NCBI GenBank assembly: GCA_910588745.1
Contig: CAJURK010000048.1
Span: 17,591-23,511, forward strand
DNA from: an uncultured Dorea sp.
GTDB taxonomy: Bacteria > Bacillota > Clostridia > Lachnospirales > Lachnospiraceae
DNA length: 5,921 nucleotides
Direction: 5' to 3'
Below the pieces are notes generated by a model. The model made no database searches. It saw only the letters and a program-made list of their open reading frames with translations, and was not told where the DNA came from. Each line of letters starts with the position of its first letter. Within the stretch, counting starts at the first letter, position 1. The translations under genes and the position numbers were made by a program. This document shows, piece by piece, positions 1 through 5,901 of the stretch.

Positions 1-1
1 A

Positions 2-1468
2 AGCGGGATTGTTTCTTTTAAGATTGAGGGACGTATGAAACAGCCGGAGTATGTAGCGGCCGTTACCGGGATGTATCGGAAGTATACAGACATGTATCTG
101 AAAGAAGGGAGAAAAGGATATCGGGTGTCCAAAGAGGATATCCGTATTTTAGAAAGCGCATACCAGAGAAGAGGATATTGCGGCGGTTATTATTTCAGAC
201 ACAATGGAAAAGAGATGATTTCTCTGGAACGGCCGAAGCAGGAAATTCATAGAGACTGGAAGCAGAATACGAAAGTCCAGGAAAAAATTACCGGGAAATT
301 CGTGCTTTCTCCCGGAAAACGTGTTACATTATATCTGCAGTATCAAGAAACAAAGGTAGAGATTTCAGGAGCTGAGGCAGAGCCGGCGATTCAGCAGCCC
401 ATTGCGAGAGAAAGGCTTTTAGAACAGCTTAAAAAGACCGGAAATACACCGTTTGTTTTTGATAAGTTGGAAATTATAATAGAGGGGAGCGTATTTCTCC
501 CGATTCAGGAAATAAACAGCCTGAGAAGAAGAGCAATAGAAGCTTTGGAAAAGAAGATTCTCGAGGAATTCCGGCGGAAAACGCCGGAGAGGATATCCGA
601 ACTGGAAAAAGAGATGGAAACGGCAGCGCCGGCGATGCATTCGGCAGGCAGTCTGAAACTTACCGCGTCGGTAGAAACGCTGGAACAGATGGAAGCGGTT
701 CTGGCGTATCCGGAAATTGTAAGAATATATGTAGAGGACGCATTGTGGGAGAGCGGCGACAGGCAGAAGCTTCGCCGTATGGTATCGGAGGGCAAAAGCG
801 CGGGGCGGCAGGTATTTTTTGCGATGGCCCGGATTTTCAGGCAGGAGGCGAGGGTCTTTTATGACAGGCATTTTGGGGAGCTTACAGAGTGTTTTTCAGG
901 CGCATTGGCGCGCAATATCGAGAGTGTTTTTTATGTGAAAGAACGTTTGGGCCAATATCCGGTAATTACAGACAACAGCGTCTATCAGTGGAACCGGTAT
1001 GCAAAAAACTTCTGGAAAGAACAGTCTGTGGCGGGAGTATCGGCGCCTGTGGAGCTGAACCGATGGGAGCTTATGGAGCTTGGCGTTCAGGATATGGAAC
1101 TTACGGTGTACGGTTATCTTCCGGTGATGGTTTCGGCGGGTTGTGTGAAGAAAACGACGGCTTCATGCGATGGGAAGAGCGGATTTCTTACCATGACGGA
1201 CCGTCAGGGGAAGAAAATGACTGTGAAGAATGAGTGTGTTTACTGTTATAATACCATTTATAATTCCTCTCCGCTGATGCTTGCGGACCGGTTCCAGGAG
1301 ATAAAAAGCTTAGAGCCGGAATCGGTCAGGCTGCAGTTTAGCGCCGAGGATAAAAAAAGAACGGCGGACGTTTTGGAGTTATATGCGGCGGCGTACCGGA
1401 GCGGCAGAACATGTCCGGCGCCGGAAGGGGAATTTACCAGGGGACATTTCAAACGAGGCGTAAAGTAG
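2..1468 (+). CDS. U32 family protein with DUF3656 domain (RlhA-like), 5' end missing
   Basis: The gene is cut by the left edge. The frame is open from base 2, and the residues before the first ATG at 35 (SFKIEGR then MKQPEYVAAV) match the conserved U32 block S-[FL]-K-I-E-G-R-M-K-x-P-E-Y-V, so ATG 35 is internal, not the start. Visible length is 488 residues; I recall DUF3656-type members as roughly 650-800 residues. DUF3656 spans about 278-559 (GKFVLSPGKRVTLYL through KTGNTPF to INSLRRRAIEALE). A second U32-like half follows from about 650 to 1300, starting SLKLTASVETLEQMEAVL and ending with four cysteines (codons at 1142, 1166, 1235, 1244) and NTIYNSSPLML. Family members are annotated as peptidases or collagenases, but E. 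coli RlhA (same domain set) and TrhP act in hydroxylation of 23S rRNA and tRNA, so an RNA-modification role is the better inference. The usual U32 signature cysteines lie upstream of the window. Confidence 0.9.
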   Translation, partial: SGIVSFKIEGRMKQPEYVAAVTGMYRKYTDMYLKEGRKGYRVSKEDIRILESAYQRRGYCGGYYFRHNGKEMISLERPKQEIHRDWKQNTKVQEKITGKFVLSPGKRVTLYLQYQETKVEISGAEAEPAIQQPIARERLLEQLKKTGNTPFVFDKLEIIIEGSVFLPIQEINSLRRRAIEALEKKILEEFRRKTPERISELEKEMETAAPAMHSAGSLKLTASVETLEQMEAVLAYPEIVRIYVEDALWESGDRQKLRRMVSEGKSAGRQVFFAMARIFRQEARVFYDRHFGELTECFSGALARNIESVFYVKERLGQYPVITDNSVYQWNRYAKNFWKEQSVAGVSAPVELNRWELMELGVQDMELTVYGYLPVMVSAGCVKKTTASCDGKSGFLTMTDRQGKKMTVKNECVYCYNTIYNSSPLMLADRFQEIKSLEPESVRLQFSAEDKKRTADVLELYAAAYRSGRTCPAPEGEFTRGHFKRGVK

Positions 1469-1473
1469 GTGAT
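1467..1473 (+). promoter_or_regulatory. Ribosome binding site that sets the TTG start of the SEDS gene
   Basis: AGGTGAT overlaps the TAG stop of the U32 gene (1466-1468). The AGGTG core ends five bases before TTG at 1477. This supports the TTG start over the in-frame ATG at 1411, which would add 22 residues lying inside the U32 gene with no family resemblance. Confidence 0.65.
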
Positions 1474-1476
1474 TGG

Positions 1477-3030
1477 TTGGTTAATATTATTGTAGAGCTT
1501 TCAAAATATATTATCATTGCGATTATTATCATGTATACCTATCTTTGTTTTACGATTTTTGGTTATCATGACGCAGAGAAGAAAAAAGGGATGCTGATCC
1601 GGCAGAACTTTTTGATGTTTATGCTGCAGCTCATTGCATTTATGGTGCTGTACTTAGAGATGGAGGATTTGAAGGTGGCGGGATTTTATCTGGCTCAGAT
1701 GATTCTTTTTGCCGCTACCATCCTGCTGTACACAAGACTGTATCCGAAGGTTTCAAGGCTTGTGGTGAATAATATGTGTATGCTCCTGTGCATCGGGCTG
1801 ATCATGCTGACAAGGCTGTCTTATGAGAAGGCGGTGAAGCAGTTTTTAATTGCCGCCGGCGCTATCGGACTTAGTCTTGCAATTCCGATTATTATCCGGC
1901 GGGTGAAGCTTTTGTCAGAATGGAGGGTGTTTTACGGCGTCGGCGGTCTGATCTCATTGGGCGTGGTGGCAATCATGGGGCAGGTATCTTACGGAGCTAA
2001 GCTTGGATTTACCATTGCGGGTATCAGCATTCAGCCGTCGGAGCTGGTGAAGATCGTTTTTGTATTTTATGTGGCGGCGAGTTTTAAAGTATCCAGGGAT
2101 TTTAAAAATGTTGTCGTTACTACGGTGATAGCGGCGGTTCATGTGCTGATATTGGTTGCTTCGACAGACCTTGGAGCGGCGCTGATTATCTTTGTGGTAT
2201 ACCTTGCGATGCTGTACGTGGCCACCAGACAGCCTCTCTATATGATTGCGGGCGTTTCCGCGGGAAGCGCGGCGTCGGTAATCGCCTATTATCTGTTCGG
2301 CCATGTGAAGGTTAGGGTTACCGCCTGGAAGGATCCTTTTGCCGCTTACGACAGCGGCGGCTATCAGGTGGCGCAGTCTTTGTTTGCAATTGGAACCGGA
2401 GGGTGGCTCGGTATGGGACTCTGCCAGGGACAGCCGGATACCATACCGGTCGCGGCTGAAGACTTTATCTTTTCAGCTATTGCGGAGGAACTGGGGATTA
2501 TATTTGCCCTTTGCCTGACATTGATCTGCTTGAGTTGTTATGTGATGTTTCTGAATATTGCCATGCAGCTTCGGGATCCGTTCTACAAACTGGTTGCGTT
2601 AGGGCTTGGAACTTGTTATATCTTCCAGGTATTTCTGACGATTGGAGGAGTAACTAAATTTATCCCTTCTACAGGCGTTACGCTGCCGTTAGTCAGCTAT
2701 GGAGGGAGTTCGCTCCTTAGTACGCTCATTATGTTTGCAATTATTCAGGGACTTTATATCCTGAGAGAAGACGAGGAAGAGAAGATTGAAAGAAAGAAAA
2801 GGGAAGAACAGCAGTTACGGATTGAGAGAAAGAAAAGGGAAGAACAACAGCGTCTGGCCGGAAGAAGAAAGAAGGAAGAACAAGAACAGCTACGAGTTGA
2901 GAGAAGCAGACGAGCGCGGCCGGAGAAAGCTGGAATACAAACAATTAAGCCGCCGGGAACGAAGAGCGCTCAAAAAGGAAGAGTACCGGCAGGAAAAGAA
3001 AAAGCGCGCCCGCAACAAAGAATTCGCTAG
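1477..3030 (+). CDS. SEDS family peptidoglycan polymerase (FtsW/RodA/SpoVE)
   Basis: This is an integral membrane glycosyltransferase that polymerises lipid II into glycan strands and works with a class B PBP, encoded immediately downstream. From TTG 1477 the protein is 517 residues and begins VNIIVELSKYIII, a start that looks familiar for clostridial homologues. Hydrophobic segments lie near 10-30, 44-61, 67-86, 98-114, 122-141, 150-168, 188-203, 212-249, 253-273, 332-358, 370-395 and 408-428. SEDS motifs seen: IQPSELVKI (Q186), STDLGAALI, GYQVAQSLFAIGTGG, EDFIFSAIAEELG and TLPLVSYGGSS (406-412). D329 in EDFIF aligns with the essential Asp of RodA. About three extra N-terminal segments precede the core, as in actinobacterial RodA, so SpoVE, RodA and FtsW cannot be told apart here. 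The tail from about 430 to 517 is unusually long and highly charged, with a 12-residue repeat, and its last 245 bases overlap the PBP frame. An upstream ATG (1411) is possible but less likely. Confidence 0.93.
   Translation: MVNIIVELSKYIIIAIIIMYTYLCFTIFGYHDAEKKKGMLIRQNFLMFMLQLIAFMVLYLEMEDLKVAGFYLAQMILFAATILLYTRLYPKVSRLVVNNMCMLLCIGLIMLTRLSYEKAVKQFLIAAGAIGLSLAIPIIIRRVKLLSEWRVFYGVGGLISLGVVAIMGQVSYGAKLGFTIAGISIQPSELVKIVFVFYVAASFKVSRDFKNVVVTTVIAAVHVLILVASTDLGAALIIFVVYLAMLYVATRQPLYMIAGVSAGSAASVIAYYLFGHVKVRVTAWKDPFAAYDSGGYQVAQSLFAIGTGGWLGMGLCQGQPDTIPVAAEDFIFSAIAEELGIIFALCLTLICLSCYVMFLNIAMQLRDPFYKLVALGLGTCYIFQVFLTIGGVTKFIPSTGVTLPLVSYGGSSLLSTLIMFAIIQGLYILREDEEEKIERKKREEQQLRIERKKREEQQRLAGRRKKEEQEQLRVERSRRARPEKAGIQTIKPPGTKSAQKGRVPAGKEKARPQQRIR
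2773..2780 (+). promoter_or_regulatory. Likely ribosome binding site for the PBP gene
   Basis: GAGGAAGA lies inside the SEDS coding region. Its GAGG ends nine bases before TTG at 2786, giving the best spaced site among the in-frame start candidates (TTG 2786, TTG 2822, TTG 2897, CTG 2930). The whole tract is purine rich, so SD-like strings occur by composition, and the choice is tentative. Confidence 0.35.
2785..2910 (+). repeat. Purine-rich 36-bp tandem repeat, coding in two frames
   Basis: Unit 1 (2785-2820) and unit 2 (2821-2856) agree at 28 of their first 30 bases. Unit 3 (2857-2895, 39 bases) is degenerate, and 2896-2910 begins a fourth (GTTGAGAGAAGC). In the SEDS frame the units read IERKKREEQQLR, IERKKREEQQRL, AGRRKKEEQEQLR and VERSRR. 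In the +1 (PBP) frame they read KERKGKNSSYG, RERKGKNNSVW and a degenerate third. Because 36 is divisible by three, gain or loss of a unit keeps both frames open. Confidence 0.85.
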
Positions 3031-4405
3031 GGTTACTTATGCATTTGTGGGGCTTTTCCTGACGTTAATGGGATATATCGGATATTTTACGGTTGTTTCG
3101 AGCAAGGATATTATTAAAAGTCCTTATAATCCAAGACTTGACTCCATGGCGGACCGGGTAGAGAGAGGAAAAATTCTTGACCGGAACGGCAATGTGCTGG
3201 CCAAGACAGATTTAACAGAGGATGGCAGCGAATACCGGTACTATCCTTACGGGGATATTTTCGCCCATGTGGTGGGGTATTCGGTACAGGGAAAATCGGG
3301 ATTGGAATCCACTGCGAATTTTGAACTTCTGACTTCAAACGCGTTTATTCTGGAAAAACTGAAAAAAGAATTTCAAGATCAAAAGAACATAGGGGATCAT
3401 GTAGTAACAACTCTGGATGTAGATTTGCAGACGGCGGCCTATCATGCATTGGGCGATAATAAAGGGGCGGTTGTTGTGATGGAACCCAGCACCGGAAAGA
3501 TCCTTACTATGGTATCAAAGCCTTCCTTTGACCCAAATTCAGTAATTGAGAACTGGGATTGGCTGAACTCAGACGCGGACAGTATCCTGCTGAACCGCGC
3601 CACGCAGGGGCTGTACGCGCCCGGCTCTACCTTTAAGATCGTGACTGCCCTGGAATATATGAGAGAACATCCGGAGGATTATTCTGCCTATACGTATGAA
3701 TGCGCGGGGGAGATCACTTATGAGGATACCACGATTCCCTGTGCCGGACACAACGTTCATGGCGCGGAGGATTTATCCAGCTCCTTTGCGAATTCATGCA
3801 ACGCGTCTTTCTGCAATATCGGCATGGGATTAAATATTGCCGGATATCGGAATACCGCAAAGGATCTGCTGATTGGTTCAAAACTTCCGGGAGATTTTGT
3901 CAAAGCGAAAAGCAGCTTTGCCTTAGAGAAGAATGATTCCATGGCGGACAGGATGATGACTGCTATGGGACAGGGCGAGACCCAGGTAAGCCCCTATCAG
4001 ATGGCTTTGATTACAGCTTCTATTGCGAACGGCGGTTATCTGATGCGCCCTTATCTGATCGATCTGGTGACGAACTATAAGGGAAGCATTGTATCGGAGA
4101 CTACGCCGGAAAAATATGCGGATTTAATGACGTTAGCGGAGGCATCCCAGTTAAAAGCTTATATGACCGATGTGGTCAATTACGGAACGGCGTCGGTTTT
4201 AAGCGGACAGAGCTACACGGCGGCAGGAAAAACAGGAACGGCGGAATACAGCATGGAGTCTTCGGATCAGACGCATTCCTGGTTTGTAGGATTTACCAAT
4301 ATTGATAATCCTGAGCTTGTAATCAGCGTAATCGTCGAGGAGTCGAACGGCGGATTAAGAGCGGTGGATGTAGCAAAAGAAGTATTTGACAGTTATTATT
4401 ATTAA
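2786..4405 (+). CDS. Class B penicillin-binding protein (D,D-transpeptidase), PbpA-like
   Basis: This cross-links peptidoglycan stem peptides on the outer face of the membrane, presumably as partner of the SEDS polymerase just upstream. Numbered from TTG 2786 (539 residues): a basic cytoplasmic N-terminus (1-80), one membrane anchor (about 82-104, VTYAFVGLFLTLMGYIGYF), a short pedestal (about 106-225, SPYNPRLDSMADRVERGKILD), then the transpeptidase domain. The active-site motifs are complete: S281-T-F-K284 in APGSTFKIVTA, S337-C-N339 in FANSCNASF, and K482-T-G-T in AAGKTGTAEYS. The pedestal is much shorter than in classic PBP2 or PBP3, and the text resembles actinobacterial PbpA (GLE...VVTTLD...LQTAAYHALG...KGAVVVMEPSTGKIL). 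No lipoprotein cysteine is seen. The start is the weak point: the frame is open from 2765, no ATG exists before the anchor, and all candidates lie within the SEDS gene. TTG 2897 would leave about 43 residues before the anchor, nearer what I expect of homologues, but lacks a good ribosome site. Confidence 0.9.
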   Translation: MKERKGKNSSYGLRERKGKNNSVWPEEERRKNKNSYELREADERGRRKLEYKQLSRRERRALKKEEYRQEKKKRARNKEFARVTYAFVGLFLTLMGYIGYFTVVSSKDIIKSPYNPRLDSMADRVERGKILDRNGNVLAKTDLTEDGSEYRYYPYGDIFAHVVGYSVQGKSGLESTANFELLTSNAFILEKLKKEFQDQKNIGDHVVTTLDVDLQTAAYHALGDNKGAVVVMEPSTGKILTMVSKPSFDPNSVIENWDWLNSDADSILLNRATQGLYAPGSTFKIVTALEYMREHPEDYSAYTYECAGEITYEDTTIPCAGHNVHGAEDLSSSFANSCNASFCNIGMGLNIAGYRNTAKDLLIGSKLPGDFVKAKSSFALEKNDSMADRMMTAMGQGETQVSPYQMALITASIANGGYLMRPYLIDLVTNYKGSIVSETTPEKYADLMTLAEASQLKAYMTDVVNYGTASVLSGQSYTAAGKTGTAEYSMESSDQTHSWFVGFTNIDNPELVISVIVEESNGGLRAVDVAKEVFDSYYY

Positions 4406-4437
4406 AAATTGCGGCGTATGCGGTTTGATGTTTATAA

Positions 4438-4444
4438 AGAGGTG
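4438..4444 (+). promoter_or_regulatory. Ribosome binding site for the 107-residue gene
   Basis: AGAGGTG sits four bases before ATG 4449 and only one before the in-frame ATG 4446, so 4449 is preferred. It also argues against the longer open frame back to TTG 4386, which would overlap the PBP gene and add a cysteine-rich stretch (IIIKNCGVCGLMF) with no ribosome site. Confidence 0.6.
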
Positions 4445-4448
4445 TATG

Positions 4449-4772
4449 ATGGAATACTACAAGTACCTGTATCTTTCAGAAAAACTTGAAAAAAAGAAGG
4501 GCAGGGTCGTGGACCGGCTGGAGCGCGGCAAATTCCAGCCCGGAATCCATCTGGTTCTTCTTCCCAGGAATGAGAGGAATCAGCTTGAGATATTGAACGC
4601 AGCCTACTTGCTCCAGCCGGATTATCCAAAGGCAGGCTTATTTGTGGCGGGCATTGCGGACAGTTATGAAAATGCGCTGGAAATTGTGGAAAAAATATCT
4701 CAGGAGGTGTATGATAACACTGGAAACATGAATATTCGCAGTTATATTCTCAGGAAAGAACAGGAAGGCTGA
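4449..4772 (+). CDS. Conserved-looking 107-residue protein of unknown function
   Basis: I do not recognise a named family; short proteins beginning YYKYLYLS are familiar to me from clostridial genomes, but I cannot verify that here. From ATG 4449 it has no signal peptide or membrane segment. The N-terminus (about 9-28) is a charged helix (SEKLEKKKGRVVDRLERGK). The rest alternates strand and helix: GIHLVLLP (32-39), LEILNAAYLL (46-55), GLFVAGIA (63-70) and SYENALEIVEKISQEVY (72-88), followed by NMNIRSYIL (93-101). This suggests a small cytoplasmic alpha/beta fold. It lies 43 bases after the PBP stop, with no terminator between, and its TGA is one base before the next ATG, so it is very likely co-transcribed with both neighbours. 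Codon use and composition match them. ATG 4446 would add one Met. Confidence 0.8.
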   Translation: MEYYKYLYLSEKLEKKKGRVVDRLERGKFQPGIHLVLLPRNERNQLEILNAAYLLQPDYPKAGLFVAGIADSYENALEIVEKISQEVYDNTGNMNIRSYILRKEQEG

Positions 4773-4773
4773 T

Positions 4774-5895
4774 ATGCTACATATTTTATTTGTGATTTTA
4801 AAAATACTCGGTATCATACTAGCAGTAATATTGGGAATACTTTTGTTACTGGTCTGTATTGTCCTGTTTGTACCCCTTCGCTATCAAGGAGAAGCGAAAA
4901 GCGGCGGAAGGCTGGAGGATATCCAAGCCCGCGGGCAGGTAAGCTGGCTGTTCGGGCTAGTGAAGGCAGCGGTGGACATACGGAATAAAGCGCCGGATTT
5001 TTATATCCGGATAGCCTGGAAAAAGTTTGGAGACAGACCGGAATCTAAGCAGGAAACAGAGGAACAAGCAGAATATGGAAAGCATAAGAGGAAAAAAAAT
5101 CATGGAAAAGATAAAGGGACTGCAGAAGGCGGTAAACAGAAAGAATCTGAAAAAACTAATCCGGAGAGGGAAGAAGAAAGGGCTGAAAATAAAAGGGATG
5201 AAAAACTTCAAAAGCCTGAAACAGCTTCGCAAAGCGATTCGGAAGATTATGAAGGATACAAAGAAGATCAAGCGGTTTGCAAAGAAAAATCCGGGGTATC
5301 AGAAGAAGGCCGCGAAGCTGCTTCAGAGACTCTTAAAAAATGGACGCAAGGCCGCGAAGAGTCTTGGGAAAAGGACGAAAAAAAGCCGTCTTTTCTGGAA
5401 AAGATAAAAGGAAAGCTTGAGAAGATTGCCGCGAAGCTTAGGCAGCTTCCTGAAAAGTTCAAATGTACAATCCAGAAATTTTGTGATAAAATGGAGGAAA
5501 TATCAGGAAAAAGAGACAAGCTCATAGCATTTATTACAGAGCCGGTTCATGTGAATGCCTTTGGGAAGGGAAAGCGGGAGCTGATTAGGCTTCTTGGGCA
5601 TTTATCCCCGCAGGTAATGGAGGCTGATATCCATTATGGATTTGCAGATCCTGCGCTGACAGGCATGGTTCTGGCGGGGTTCGGCGTACTTTATCCGTTC
5701 TTTGAAGACCATATTCAGATTACGCCGGATTTCACAGAGAAGGTTCTGGAGGGAAACATACGGGTAAAAGGCAGGATTTACGCGGCTCATCTGGCAGTAT
5801 TTGCCGTCAGGATTCTGTTTAGCAGGGATGTTCGCCGGACTATCAAAAATGTTAGAAATTTTAAGCTAATAACTTCTCGGAATCTCAATGAATGA
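4774..5895 (+). CDS. DUF2953 domain-containing membrane-anchored protein (YtfI-like)
   Basis: The ATG at 4774 follows AGGAAGG (4762-4768) by five bases and the preceding stop by one base, which points to translational coupling. The 373-residue protein has one N-terminal membrane helix (about 3-35), then a short conserved stretch (VPLRYQGEAKSGG to YIRIAWKKFG, 34-86). A hydrophilic linker of some 120 residues (about 87-206) is rich in Lys, Glu, Asp and Ser. A predicted helical region follows (207-254, FLEKIKGKLEKIAAKLRQLP), then the DUF2953 core (about 255-365) with HYGFADPALTGMVLAGFGVLYPFF, ITPDF and RIYAAHLAVFAVRILF. The function of DUF2953 is unknown. In Bacillus ytfI sits beside the spore-protein gene ytfJ (gerW), and I would expect a gerW-type gene just past the right edge. 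Anchored by its N-terminus, the body could face either side; I cannot tell. A 12-base in-frame repeat (AAGGCCGCGAAG at 5306 and 5348) lies in the linker. Confidence 0.85.
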   Translation: MLHILFVILKILGIILAVILGILLLLVCIVLFVPLRYQGEAKSGGRLEDIQARGQVSWLFGLVKAAVDIRNKAPDFYIRIAWKKFGDRPESKQETEEQAEYGKHKRKKNHGKDKGTAEGGKQKESEKTNPEREEERAENKRDEKLQKPETASQSDSEDYEGYKEDQAVCKEKSGVSEEGREAASETLKKWTQGREESWEKDEKKPSFLEKIKGKLEKIAAKLRQLPEKFKCTIQKFCDKMEEISGKRDKLIAFITEPVHVNAFGKGKRELIRLLGHLSPQVMEADIHYGFADPALTGMVLAGFGVLYPFFEDHIQITPDFTEKVLEGNIRVKGRIYAAHLAVFAVRILFSRDVRRTIKNVRNFKLITSRNLNE

Positions 5896-5901
5896 GATTC
5901 C
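5879..5901 (+). repeat. Perfect 9-bp inverted repeat over the DUF2953 stop codon
   Basis: GGAATCTCA (5879-5887) and TGAGATTCC (5893-5901) are exact reverse complements separated by a five-base loop, ATGAA. The right arm begins with the TGA stop of the DUF2953 gene. No T-run follows, so it does not look like an intrinsic terminator. It could stabilise the mRNA end or mark the edge of an intergenic repeat element. Confidence 0.6.

Noticed and set aside
419..871. A 150-residue open frame on the minus strand, with a second one (505-795) overlapping it
   Set aside because: Both are antisense to the well-supported U32/DUF3656 frame, with no family motifs or ribosome sites; they are composition shadows.
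889..1233. A 114-residue + strand open frame inside the U32 gene
   Set aside because: It is glycine-rich with no domain resemblance, while the U32 frame covers the same DNA with conserved motifs.
1411..1476. ATG 1411 as the start of the SEDS gene
   Set aside because: It would overlap the U32 gene by 58 bases and add a non-hydrophobic leader unlike the family. TTG 1477 has a better placed AGGTG and a familiar N-terminus. It is not fully excluded.
2741..2944. A minus-strand open frame rich in Phe, Leu and Ser across the repeat tract
   Set aside because: It is the complement of the purine-rich repeat, which yields TTC/CTT codons and few stops; no start signal is seen.
4386..4448. TTG 4386 as the start of the 107-residue gene, adding a Cys-containing hydrophobic leader
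   Set aside because: It lies inside the end of the PBP gene without a ribosome site, whereas ATG 4449 follows AGAGGTG.
4406..4448. A possible terminator or promoter in the only sizeable gap inside the operon
   Set aside because: The 43 bases show no stem with a T-run and no convincing -35/-10 pair, only the ribosome site of the next gene.
5027..5407. A 126-residue, very Lys/Arg-rich open frame in the +1 frame of the DUF2953 gene, with amphipathic-looking helices
   Set aside because: It lies wholly within the charged linker, where T is scarce and stops are therefore rare. No convincing ribosome site or family match is seen, and the DUF2953 frame has clear homology on both sides.
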